Positions 56,136 through 63,778 of a DNA stretch of 64,000 bases are shown piece by piece (the stretch's first letter is position 1; the number at the start of each line of letters is the position of its first letter). Origin of the DNA: Rhizobiales bacterium CCH3-A5 (GTDB taxonomy: Bacteria > Pseudomonadota > Alphaproteobacteria > Rhizobiales > Beijerinckiaceae). The position numbers and the translations under genes are program-made. The stretch lies in the NCBI GenBank assembly GCA_001556025.1, contig LSIB01000136.1:62001-126000 (forward strand), given 5' to 3'. A model generated the notes under the pieces. That model was not told the origin of the DNA. It saw only the letters and a program-made list of their open reading frames with translations, and made no database searches.

Positions 56136-56652
56136 CGTCGATCTCGAACAGGCCTTCGGGCGGCACAGCCTCGACGCGGCGATTGGCGATATCGATCACC
56201 GGCACGAAAGCCTTGGTAAAGGGCAGCAACACAGAGCGCCCGTCCGGCGTCTCAATGTCGAGGAGGTCTCCCGCTCCGAAATTGGCGACGGCGGTGATGG
56301 TCCCGAGCACGACGCCGTCAGGACCGATGATCGCGCAGCCGACAAGGTCCGCCTGCAGGAACTCGTCCTCGTCCTCGGGGTCGGGAAGTTTTTCGCGCGC
56401 GACGAAGAGCTTGAGGCCGGTCAGCGTCTCGGCCGCCTCACGGCTGGTCACGCCCTTCAGCCGCGCGATCACGACCTCCTTGGCCGGGCGCAGCTCCGCG
56501 ATCTCGAAGCGGCGGCCCTTCCCGTCGGAGAGCGGGCCGTAATCGGCGATCGCCATCGGGTCGCCGGTGAAGGCCTTGATCCGGACCTCGCCCTTGATGC
56601 CGTGGGGCGCGCCGATCGTGCCGAGCAGGACGAGGGTGTCGTCAGCGGCCAT
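56125..56652 (-). CDS. rimM: 16S rRNA processing protein RimM
   Basis: A 175-residue protein with the RimM N-terminal domain (LLGTIGAPHGIKGEVRIKAF) and the PRC-barrel C-terminal domain (LVGCAIIGPDGVVLGTITAVANFGAGDLLDIETPDG in parts). It assists 30S subunit maturation. It is encoded between the rpsP-side repeat and the HAD gene. Confidence 0.95.
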   Translation of the reverse strand: MAADDTLVLLGTIGAPHGIKGEVRIKAFTGDPMAIADYGPLSDGKGRRFEIAELRPAKEVVIARLKGVTSREAAETLTGLKLFVAREKLPDPEDEDEFLQADLVGCAIIGPDGVVLGTITAVANFGAGDLLDIETPDGRSVLLPFTKAFVPVIDIANRRVEAVPPEGLFEIDDAK

Positions 56653-56656
56653 GACA

Positions 56657-56733
56657 CGTCATGGTCGGGCTTGACCCGACCATCTCCTGCGGGAGGTTCT
56701 CGGGTCGAAGCTGCGCTTCGCCCGAGAATGACG
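56657..56733. repeat. Intergenic palindromic repeat inside the ribosomal operon
   Basis: It begins CGTCATGGTCGGGCTTGACC (inverted within itself: ATGGTCGGG...CCCGACCAT) and ends GAGAATGACG, with a second internal hairpin TCGGGTCGAAGC...GCTTCGCCCGAGAA. It belongs to the same CGTCAT...ATGACG class as those at 7589 and 11397. It separates rpsP from rimM and may create a differential-expression point. Confidence 0.75.
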
Positions 56734-56748
56734 CGCTCAGAGCCAATC

Positions 56749-57111
56749 TCACGCCTCGGCTTCAGCGGCCGGTGCGGCGCTCTTGGCGGCGTTCTTCTCG
56801 GCGCGCTCCTTGGCCTTCTCGCCGGGAACGCCCTTGTTCGGGTTGTTGCGCGCCGGGCGCTTGGCGATACCCGCTGCGTCGAGGAAGCGCAGCACGCGGT
56901 CGGTCGGCTGGGCGCCCTTGGCGAGCCAGTCCTTGGCCTTTTCGAGGTCGAGCACAACGCGCTCGGGCGAATCCTTGGCCTTCATCGGATCGTAGGAGCC
57001 GATCTTCTCAATGAAGCGGCCATCGCGCGGCGAGCGGGCGTCGGCGACGACGATGCGGTAGTACGGGCGCTTCTTGGCGCCGCCACGGGTCAGGCGGATC
57101 TTGAGGGACAT
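56749..57111 (-). CDS. rpsP: 30S ribosomal protein S16
   Basis: A 120-residue protein: [20 protein letters not shown] at the start, then [21 protein letters not shown] and [24 protein letters not shown] are characteristic of S16. The Ala/Glu-rich C-terminal extension (AAEAEA) is common in alphaproteobacteria. Confidence 0.97.
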   Translation of the reverse strand: MSLKIRLTRGGAKKRPYYRIVVADARSPRDGRFIEKIGSYDPMKAKDSPERVVLDLEKAKDWLAKGAQPTDRVLRFLDAAGIAKRPARNNPNKGVPGEKAKERAEKNAAKSAAPAAEAEA

Positions 57112-57173
57112 TCTTGGTCTTCCTTGGTTGGCAGTCTGGTTTTGAGGCAGGGTTTGCGTGGTTGCGGTGGAAA

Positions 57174-57437
57174 TCAGGGTTTGTTGTCATCGACCAGCTG
57201 GTCGATCGCCGCCCAGGGATCGTCCTTCATGCCGGTCGACGTGAAGATTTCGAGATCGATGGAGCCGTCCTCGAGAACGTCGATCTCCCAGTATTCCCCG
57301 GGCGCATGCACGAAGAAGGAGAAGGCGTCGTCCCGGTAGGATGAGGTCTCATAGGACAGGTTGGCGTCGTCGAGGCGCGCCTTGACCTGCTTGAACACGT
57401 CGAACATGCCGACGCGCATCTCGGTCGGTTTGGTCAT
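57174..57437 (-). CDS. Small acidic protein of unknown function between ffh and rpsP
   Basis: An 87-residue acidic protein: [40 protein letters not shown] and [15 protein letters not shown]. The sequence suggests a single alpha/beta domain (helix then several strands with acidic loops). ATG 57437 overlaps the ffh stop (ATGA), so it is translated with ffh. I do not recognise the family, and its place in the ffh-rpsP operon is not the textbook layout. Confidence 0.6.
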   Translation of the reverse strand: MTKPTEMRVGMFDVFKQVKARLDDANLSYETSSYRDDAFSFFVHAPGEYWEIDVLEDGSIDLEIFTSTGMKDDPWAAIDQLVDDNKP

Positions 57438-59038
57438 TTCTTTTTGCCTCCGAAAGGATTGGAGCCCCCAAGTCCTGGAAGAGATTTGCCCGGAAGCCCA
57501 CCCAGCCCCGGCAGCTTCGGCATCATGCCGGCCGGCGGCGTCACGCCACGCGGCATCCCAGGGAACCCGCCGGGCGGCATCTGCGGCATGCCACCGCCCG
57601 CGCCGCCCATCTGCTTCTGGAGGGCTTCCAGCTGCGCCGGGTCCATCTTCGACGGGTCGAAGCCGGCCGGCAGGCCGCCCATGCCGCCACCGCCGCCCAG
57701 GCCGAACATCTGGCCGAGCTTGCCCAGCATGCCGCCCTTCTGGCGCGACATCGCCTTCATCATGTCGGCCATCTGCCGGTGCATCTTGAGCAGCTTGTTG
57801 ATCGCCTCGGGCGAGGTGCCCGAGCCCGCGGCGATGCGCTTCTTGCGGCTGTTCTTGAGCAAATCGGGGTTCTTGCGCTCGGCCGCCGTCATCGAGTCGA
57901 TGATCGCGATCTGGCGCCTGATCATCTTGTCGTTAACGCCGGAATTGGCGAGCTGACCCTTCATCTGCGCCATGCCGGGCATCATGCCCATCACGCCGCC
58001 GAAGCCGCCCATCTTCTCCATCTGCTGGAGCTGCATGCGCAGGTCGGAGAGGTCGAAATTGCCCTTGGCGAGGCGCTGCGCAAGGGCCTGCGCCTTGTCG
58101 GCGTCGACCGTCTCGGCGGCCTTCTCGACGAGCGAGACGATGTCGCCCATGCCGAGGATGCGGTTGGCGACGCGCGAGGGGTGGAAATCCTCCAGCGCGT
58201 CGGTCTTCTCGCCGGTGCCGACGAGCTTGATCGGCTTGCCGGTGACGGCGCGCATCGAGAGCGCCGCGCCGCCGCGCGAATCGCCGTCCATGCGGGTCAG
58301 CACGATGCCGGTGAGCTCGACCCGCGCATTGAAGGCGCGCGCCGTGTTGACCGCATCCTGGCCAGTCAGCGCGTCGGCGACGAGCAGAACCTCATGGGGA
58401 TTGGTTGCGGCCTTGACCTCGGCGACCTCGGCCATCAGCGCCTCGTCGAGCGTGACGCGGCCGGCGGTGTCGAGCATGACGACGTCGTAGCCGCCGAGCT
58501 TGCCGGCCTCGATCGCGCGCCGCGCGATCTGCACGGCCGACTGCCCCGCCACGATCGGCAGAGTCTGGACGCCGACCTGCTGCCCGAGAATGGCGAGTTG
58601 CTCCATCGCGGCGGGCCGCCGCGTGTCGAGCGACGCCATCAGGACCTTTTTCTTGTTCCGGTCCGTCAGGCGCTTGGCGATCTTGGCTGTCGAGGTGGTC
58701 TTGCCGGAGCCCTGCAGGCCGACCATCAGGATCGGCACCGGAGGCACGGCATCGAGCGTGATACCCTCGCCCTCGCCGCCGAGCATGTCGATCAGCGCGT
58801 CGTTGACGATCTTGATGACCTGCTGGCCGGGCGTGACCGATTTCAGCACCTCCGCGCCGACGGCACGCTCGCGAACCTTGTCGGTGAAGGAGCGCACCAC
58901 TTCGAGCGCGACGTCGGCCTCGAGCAGCGCCTTGCGCACCTCGCGCAGCGCGGCGTTGACGTCCTCCTCGGTCAGCGAACCCCTGCGGGTCAGCCCCGAG
59001 AGGATGCCTGATAGCCTGTCGCTCAAAGTGCCGAACAT
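57434..59038 (-). CDS. ffh: Signal recognition particle GTPase
   Basis: A 534-residue SRP54 homologue. It has an N domain (1-85), a G domain with Walker A GLQGSGKTT, DTAGR, LTRMDGD and KLVGTGEKTD, and a Met-rich M domain from about residue 320 (QLQQMEKMGGFGGVMGMMPGM in parts; SGTSPEAINKLLKMHRQM). The C-terminus is a long Gly/Pro/Met tail (GGGGGMGGLP to PFGGKKK), longer than in E. coli. It targets membrane proteins with 4.5S RNA, whose gene is not seen here. Confidence 0.97.
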   Translation of the reverse strand: MFGTLSDRLSGILSGLTRRGSLTEEDVNAALREVRKALLEADVALEVVRSFTDKVRERAVGAEVLKSVTPGQQVIKIVNDALIDMLGGEGEGITLDAVPPVPILMVGLQGSGKTTSTAKIAKRLTDRNKKKVLMASLDTRRPAAMEQLAILGQQVGVQTLPIVAGQSAVQIARRAIEAGKLGGYDVVMLDTAGRVTLDEALMAEVAEVKAATNPHEVLLVADALTGQDAVNTARAFNARVELTGIVLTRMDGDSRGGAALSMRAVTGKPIKLVGTGEKTDALEDFHPSRVANRILGMGDIVSLVEKAAETVDADKAQALAQRLAKGNFDLSDLRMQLQQMEKMGGFGGVMGMMPGMAQMKGQLANSGVNDKMIRRQIAIIDSMTAAERKNPDLLKNSRKKRIAAGSGTSPEAINKLLKMHRQMADMMKAMSRQKGGMLGKLGQMFGLGGGGGMGGLPAGFDPSKMDPAQLEALQKQMGGAGGGMPQMPPGGFPGMPRGVTPPAGMMPKLPGLGGLPGKSLPGLGGSNPFGGKKK

Positions 59039-59143
59039 GCTGTGCCTCGACGAGCCGAACCAACGAGCCCTATTCGCCAAACGGTTTCGCGCCCGAGGGC
59101 GCATAGGCGCTGTCGGGCGTTGACCTCCGGGCTCATATCCTGA

Positions 59144-59188
59144 GCATCATCTCGTCCGAAAACCGCGAGGCACTTTTCGGGATGATGC
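59144..59188. repeat. Dispersed inverted-repeat element (GCATCATC...GATGATGC)
   Basis: GCATCATC and GATGATGC flank inner arms CGAAAA and TTTTCG around CCGCGAGGCAC, giving a hairpin of two stacked stems. The same layout (GTCCGAAAACCG...CACTTTTCGGGATG) is a familiar dispersed element in Hyphomicrobiales genomes. Confidence 0.7.
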
Positions 59189-59254
59189 AGAAAGCCGCGA
59201 GGCGGCCCGGTCGGCGGATGCGGTCTCGACGATGTCGGCGAAACGGATGGCCGG

Positions 59255-59284
59255 GTTAAAGCGGATAAATGGGAGATAAGTCAA
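59255..59284 (-). promoter_or_regulatory. Candidate sigma-70 promoter of the ffh operon
   Basis: On the minus strand TTGACT (59279-59284) and TTTAAC (59255-59260) are separated by 18 bases in a locally AT-rich patch. The start of ffh is about 220 bases downstream, so a leader containing the repeat element would be transcribed. Confidence 0.35.
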
Positions 59285-59381
59285 GGTTGGCAAACCAACG
59301 CACGGCTACGGTCAGCGACAGGGCTTGCCGTCGTCGCAACCTGCGGTTTAGAGATGCCCATCTTTTCGGCAGGGGTTCCCG

Positions 59382-59813
59382 ATGCTGGCAACGAGCGTAA
59401 AGTCCGGTTTCCTCGCCTCGGCGGCAGTTCTGCTCGGGCTCACGCAGGCGCAGGCGCAATCCGCCTGCCCCGGTAACTTCAAGGCCGACGGCGTGCCGAT
59501 GGTCACCGGCATCACCTACCGGAGCTGGGATTTGATCGCCAACCGCGCGCCGGCCGTCGTGCTGAAAAACCTCGCCGCAGCCGTCGCGGCCGAAGGCTTC
59601 GCTGGCATCCGCGTCGACAACGCCACGAGTTCGGTGCTGGCGATCCAGGAGACCTCCGGCTCGGGGCGGCCGCAGACCTTGCGCGTCACCGCGCGCAAGA
59701 GCGGCCCGGCCACACGCGTCGACGCCGTCTTCACGGTCCAGATGGGCCAGGTCGCGCCGGAAGGCTATGTTCGCGATGCGCTTTGCCGCGTCATTTCCGG
59801 CGGACGCGGCTGA
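59382..59813 (+). CDS. Small secreted protein, unrecognised
   Basis: A 143-residue protein with a signal peptide (GFLASAAVLLGLTQAQA, cleavage near AQA-QSA). The mature part has SWDLIANRAPAVVLKNLAAAVAAEGF and later VTARKSGPATRVDAVFTVQMG, with two Cys residues (CPGNF and ALCRV) that could pair. No family is recognised. Probably periplasmic. Confidence 0.65.
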   Translation: MLATSVKSGFLASAAVLLGLTQAQAQSACPGNFKADGVPMVTGITYRSWDLIANRAPAVVLKNLAAAVAAEGFAGIRVDNATSSVLAIQETSGSGRPQTLRVTARKSGPATRVDAVFTVQMGQVAPEGYVRDALCRVISGGRG

Positions 59814-59887
59814 ACCGGCCGCCACTCAGGTCACGTACCGCCATCAGCCATCGTGACAATGTCATCGGCGTCTGCGATGGCAGACGC

Positions 59888-60292
59888 ATGAGGCGGCAAG
59901 CGTATCTCAGGCGCGACGGAACGGCATCGGTGCTCGCCACCATGCTGCTGGTCGTCGCGCTCGTCGCCCAGACGATCCTCGGCACGGCGCTGCAACTCCG
60001 TGCGGCCGAACCGAACGCCGGCTTTGATGCGGTGCTTTGCCTGAGCCAGCCCGGCACGGGCTCGCACGGGGCCGGGACACCTGCGGGTCAGCCGCGCCAT
60101 TCAGCCGACTGCCTCGCCTTCTGCCAGCTTTCGGCATCGGGCCCGGCCGCGCCTCTGGCCCTCGCCAGTATCACCCTCGCGCCTGCAGCCGCAGCGACGA
60201 CGGCTCCCCTCCCGGACACGCGCGGCCGCTTCGTCCTGAACGTGCAGGCCTTTCTGGCCGCAGCCCGCGCCCCGCCCTCTCCCTCCGCCTGA
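59888..60292 (+). CDS. DUF2946-like small membrane/periplasmic protein
   Basis: A 134-residue protein with an N-terminal hydrophobic segment (TMLLVVALVAQTILGTALQL) and a mature segment containing C..QPG and HSADCLAFCQL. The spaced Cys and His residues resemble DUF2946, which accompanies copper or TonB-linked metal genes. It is encoded 62 bases upstream of a PepSY transmembrane protein, which supports a metal-related role. Confidence 0.6.
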   Translation: MRRQAYLRRDGTASVLATMLLVVALVAQTILGTALQLRAAEPNAGFDAVLCLSQPGTGSHGAGTPAGQPRHSADCLAFCQLSASGPAAPLALASITLAPAAAATTAPLPDTRGRFVLNVQAFLAAARAPPSPSA

Positions 60293-60354
60293 TCACCGCC
60301 AAACGGTCCCTGGCCCTGCGCCATGGACTCTCGTGATTCATCCGGAGATTCCCC

Positions 60355-61713
60355 ATGTCCGAATTCGCTCTCGGCGATGCCCGCGCGGCTGCGGCCGCGC
60401 CATCAACCGATCTCTACCGCGCCGTCTGGCGCTGGCATTTCTATGCAGGCCTGCTCGTCCTCCCCTTTCTGATCAGCCTCGCCCTCACCGGCGCGCTCTA
60501 TCTCTTCCGCGACGAGATCGACGCCATCGTTCATGCCGACCTGAAACAGGTCACGCGTCGCGCTGACGCTACCCCGGTCCAGCCCTCCGCAATGGTCGCG
60601 GCCGCCCTCGCCGCTCATCCCGGCGCGGCGGTGAAGTTCACCGATCCCGCCACGCCGACGTCATCCGCCGAGATCACTGTCGCGACGCCGGCGGGCAGGC
60701 TCGCCGTCTATGTCGATCCCGGCAACGGCAAGGTGCTGGGCGCGCTGCCCGATCGCGGCACGGTGATGTGGACGGTGCGCTATCTGCACAGCCTGCGCTA
60801 TTTCGGGCCGGTGGCCCGCGCCACGATCGAGATAGCCGGCGGCTGGGCGATCCTGCTGGTCGCGACCGGGATCTATCTCTGGTGGCCGCGCCGCCAGAGC
60901 GGCGGTGTCGTGACGGTGCGCGGCACGCCCGCAAAGCGCGTGTTCTGGCGCGACCTCCATGCCGTCACCGGGCTCTTCGTCGGCGGGATCATCGTCTTCC
61001 TCGCGATCACCGGCATGCCCTGGTCCGGCGTCTGGGGTGCGAAGGTCAACGAATGGGCCAATGGCAGCAATTTCGGTTACCCGGCCGGCGTGCGAGTCGC
61101 GGTGCCGATGTCGGACGAGCATCTCGCCCATAGCGCGCCGACGACATGGTCGCTGGAACAGGCGAAGGCGCCTGAATCCGCGCCGGGCGCGACAGGCGCA
61201 AGGCCGATCGGGCTTGACCGAGCGGCGGCGATCGTCAGCGAACTCGGCCTGCACCGCGGCTACACGATCACGATCCCGGGCAAGCCGACCGGCGTCTATT
61301 CGGCCTCGGTCTATCCCGACGACCTCGCCCGCCAACGCGTCGTGCATCTCGACCAGTATTCCGGCAAGCCGCTGATCGACATGAGCTATCGCGACTACGG
61401 CCCGCTCGGTCGCTGGCTCGAATGGGGCATCAACGTGCATATGGGCCAGCAATACGGGCTGGCCAACCAGTTGGTCCTGCTCGCCGCCTGCCTCGCCATC
61501 ATCATGCTGGCGGTCTCGGCGGCCGTGATGTGGTGGAAGCGCCGGCCGGCGGGAAAGCTCGGCGTGCCGCCCGCCCCTGCCGATCAACGGGTTCTGCGCG
61601 GCCTTGTCGCTCTGCTCGCGCTCGGCGGCGTGCTTTTCCCGCTGGTCGGGCTGTCGCTGCTCGTGATGCTGGCGCTGGACTGGCTGTTCGGTCGTCGCGC
61701 GCTGGCGGCCTGA
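60355..61713 (+). CDS. PepSY-associated transmembrane protein (PiuB-like)
   Basis: A 452-residue membrane protein with four or five membrane segments (about 28-50, 155-175, 205-225, 365-390 and 410-440) and the PepSY_TM pattern: YRAVWRWHFYAGLLVLPFL, LHSLRYFGPVARATIEIAGGWAILL, WRDLHAVTGLFVGGIIVFLAITGMPWSG. A PepSY domain lies in the large loop. Such proteins are linked to siderophore or metal uptake, probably as periplasmic reductases, though the mechanism is unproven. Confidence 0.87.
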   Translation: MSEFALGDARAAAAAPSTDLYRAVWRWHFYAGLLVLPFLISLALTGALYLFRDEIDAIVHADLKQVTRRADATPVQPSAMVAAALAAHPGAAVKFTDPATPTSSAEITVATPAGRLAVYVDPGNGKVLGALPDRGTVMWTVRYLHSLRYFGPVARATIEIAGGWAILLVATGIYLWWPRRQSGGVVTVRGTPAKRVFWRDLHAVTGLFVGGIIVFLAITGMPWSGVWGAKVNEWANGSNFGYPAGVRVAVPMSDEHLAHSAPTTWSLEQAKAPESAPGATGARPIGLDRAAAIVSELGLHRGYTITIPGKPTGVYSASVYPDDLARQRVVHLDQYSGKPLIDMSYRDYGPLGRWLEWGINVHMGQQYGLANQLVLLAACLAIIMLAVSAAVMWWKRRPAGKLGVPPAPADQRVLRGLVALLALGGVLFPLVGLSLLVMLALDWLFGRRALAA

Positions 61714-61804
61714 GCCCGTCGCCGCATGCCTGCCGCGATTGCGCGGCAGGACTGGGCGGGCGTCGGCGGCTCTTCTGCGCACCGGTCGCCAGCGAGAGAG
61801 CCCG

Positions 61805-62383
61805 ATGACACGAATGCCCTTCCAGTTCATGTGCCTCTCGGCGCTTGCGCTTGCGCTCGCCTCCTGCGCGGGCGAACCGCGGCGAGCGACGCCGCTCGAC
61901 CAGCGCAATGTCGAACGGCTCGCCGCCGTCCGGGTCGATCCGGCGGCCGCGACCCGTATCCTCAACGCCTATCGCAGCAGTCGGGGGTTGGGCCCTGTTC
62001 GGCTCGACCCCGCCCTGACCGCGATGGCCCAGCGCCAGGCCGACGCCATGGTGGCGGCCAATACGCTGTCCCATGACGTCGGCGGCAGTTTTCAAGCGCG
62101 CGTCCACGGAGCCGGGCTCGATGCCGCCCGCGCGGCCGAAAACCTCGGAGCGGGCTACTACTCGACGGAGGAGGCGTTCTCCGGATGGCGGAATTCGACA
62201 GGCCACGATGCCAACCTCCGCATGGCCGAGGCGACCCGCTTCGGCATCGCACTCGCCAAGGATCCGCAGACGCAGTACCGCGCATGGTGGGCGCTGGTCA
62301 TCGCCGGGGATGCTCCGAAGCGGCAGGAACCGAGCGCGGGGCCGGTGGGATACTTTGGCTCGAATTTACCGATCCCCAGGTGA
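61805..62383 (+). CDS. CAP-domain (SCP/PR-1) lipoprotein
   Basis: A 192-residue protein with a lipobox signal (ALALALASCAGEP, Cys 21 as the lipid site). A CAP domain follows: ILNAYRSSRGLGPVRLDPAL, ANTLSHDVGGSFQAR, AENLGAGYYSTEEAFSGWRNS and TRFGIAL. CAP proteins are secreted, sometimes sterol- or metal-binding, with varied roles. Start ATG 61805. Confidence 0.87.
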   Translation: MTRMPFQFMCLSALALALASCAGEPRRATPLDQRNVERLAAVRVDPAAATRILNAYRSSRGLGPVRLDPALTAMAQRQADAMVAANTLSHDVGGSFQARVHGAGLDAARAAENLGAGYYSTEEAFSGWRNSTGHDANLRMAEATRFGIALAKDPQTQYRAWWALVIAGDAPKRQEPSAGPVGYFGSNLPIPR

Positions 62384-62404
62384 GGCGCAGCCATTGCGCC
62401 ACGC

Positions 62405-62417
62405 AAGGAATTTCCTT
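62405..62417. promoter_or_regulatory. Candidate operator of the AbrB/MazF module
   Basis: AAGGAA-T-TTCCTT is a perfect 13-base palindrome 25 bases before the antitoxin ATG, the usual place for autoregulation. Confidence 0.4.
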
Positions 62418-62441
62418 ACATTCTGACGGCGTGGGGACGCC

Positions 62442-62657
62442 ATGATTATCAGCAAGCTGACCAGCAAGGCTCAAACGACGATCCCGCAACCGGTGCGGAA
62501 TGCCTTGCGCCTGAAGGATGGCGACGAGATCGCTTATGTCATCGCCGACGACCATGTGATTATCCGCAAGGCTGGTCACGGCGTCGCGGATGATCCCTTC
62601 GCGACATTCGACGAGTGGAACGGCGAAGCGGACCGCAAAGCCTATGCCGGGCTTTAG
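62442..62657 (+). CDS. AbrB/MazE-type antitoxin
   Basis: A 71-residue protein with the SpoVT-AbrB swapped-hairpin fold: SKLTSKAQTTIPQPVRNALRLKDGDEIAYVI in parts, followed by an acidic tail (DDPFATFDEWNGEADRKAY). It overlaps the toxin gene by 14 bases. Confidence 0.87.
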   Translation: MIISKLTSKAQTTIPQPVRNALRLKDGDEIAYVIADDHVIIRKAGHGVADDPFATFDEWNGEADRKAYAGL

Positions 62658-63012
62658 CCAGGGCGACGTGGTTCGGGTTCCTTTTCCCTACACGGATCGC
62701 TCGACCCGACAGAGCCGACCGGCGCTTGTGATATCCGCCGGCGGCATCGGTGAAAATGCCGCGCTACTCTGGGTCGTTATGATCACAAGTGCGGAAAATC
62801 GTGGCTGGCCGGACGATATCGAGTTGGGAGAGCTTTATCGTGAAGCAGGCCTTCCGTCTCCCTCGATCATCAGGCCAAGCAAGCTGGCGATGATCGAAGC
62901 GCGGTACGCCGAGCTATTGGGACGACTCGATTCAAGGTTGCTGTCGGTTGTGATGCTTCGGGTGCAACTCAACCTCGGCAGGCGGCAGCCCACCGCATCC
63001 GCGCTCACGTAA
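62644..63012 (+). CDS. MazF/PemK-type endoribonuclease toxin
   Basis: A 122-residue protein with the PemK/MazF barrel: QGDVVRVPFPYTDRSTRQSRPALVIS (in parts) and later SIIRPSKLAMIEA. The Arg and Thr/Ser residues of the active-site groove are plausible in VRVPFPYTD and RPALVI. Its end overlaps the convergent methyltransferase gene by eight bases. Confidence 0.87.
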   Translation: MPGFSQGDVVRVPFPYTDRSTRQSRPALVISAGGIGENAALLWVVMITSAENRGWPDDIELGELYREAGLPSPSIIRPSKLAMIEARYAELLGRLDSRLLSVVMLRVQLNLGRRQPTASALT

Positions 63013-63778
63013 TGTCCGCCAGCCGCGTATCCTGCGACAGCACCAGACACCAGTGTGGCTCGAAGTCGGCCCCCAGCGGCCAGATGAAGTCCGCGAAGAT
63101 CGTCAGCATCCGCGCCTGGTATCGCTCGAACCAGTTCCTTTGGCAGAGCACGAACTTGGTCGCGCCGACGATGGTCTCCCGGTCGATCACGCAGAGCGGC
63201 ACGATGTCGGGATTGGCGTCGAGATAGGCCTGCACCGCGACCATCAGCGTCGGATAGCCGGGGTGCAGCATGTCGTCGAGCACGATCAGCCCGCCATCCT
63301 TCAGGCAGGCCGTGGCAAGGACGAGATCCTTGGCCAAAGCCGCGCGCGAATGCTCGCCGTCGATATGGACGAAGCGCAACGCCTGCCCACAGGCATGCCC
63401 GGTCAGATCGGACGGCGACATCGCGCCGCTGTCGCCCTTCACCGTGACCCGCCGCGACGGCGCGATGCCATGGCGAAAACAGTTCGCCTCGAAGCGGTCC
63501 TTCACCTCCGGATTGGGCCAGGAGAAGATGTCGATGCCGAGCGCGATCTCGCCCGGCTCCAGCGCATGCGCCAGCGCGATGAAGAAGCGGCCCTCGAACG
63601 CGCCGATCTCGGCGATCGGTCCCGTCACCCCCTCCTCGGTCTGCAGCCGCAGCAGGCGCGCGCAGGTGGCGGCCGCAAAGCGCGACGACATGCCGACCAC
63701 GCTGTCATAGCCGTTGGCGAGATAGGTCTCGACCGCCGCGCAGCCGGGGGACGGGACCTTGCTGTTCATGTCGCTCAT
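63005..63778 (-). CDS. Class I SAM-dependent methyltransferase (Methyltransf_24)
   Basis: A 257-residue methyltransferase: the SAM-binding motif is GPIAEIGAFEGRFFIALAHAL, then GIDIFSWPNPEVKDRF, VHIDGEHSRAALAKDL and GGLIVLDDMLHPGYP. The layout is that of Methyltransf_24 enzymes that act on glycan or small-molecule hydroxyls. The ATG overlaps the stop of the upstream membrane-protein gene (ATGA). Confidence 0.87.
   Translation of the reverse strand: MSDMNSKVPSPGCAAVETYLANGYDSVVGMSSRFAAATCARLLRLQTEEGVTGPIAEIGAFEGRFFIALAHALEPGEIALGIDIFSWPNPEVKDRFEANCFRHGIAPSRRVTVKGDSGAMSPSDLTGHACGQALRFVHIDGEHSRAALAKDLVLATACLKDGGLIVLDDMLHPGYPTLMVAVQAYLDANPDIVPLCVIDRETIVGATKFVLCQRNWFERYQARMLTIFADFIWPLGADFEPHWCLVLSQDTRLADIT

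Larger units (their letters stand above)
59039..59381. other. Non-coding gap of 343 bp between divergent genes
   Basis: It separates leftward ffh from the rightward small secreted-protein gene. It contains one inverted-repeat element (59144-59188) and a candidate ffh promoter (59255-59284). No RNA gene or ORF is supported. Confidence 0.6.

Noticed and set aside
59039..59381. A 4.5S RNA gene next to ffh
   Set aside because: The only strong structure is the dispersed repeat element, which lacks the GGAA tetraloop domain of SRP RNA.
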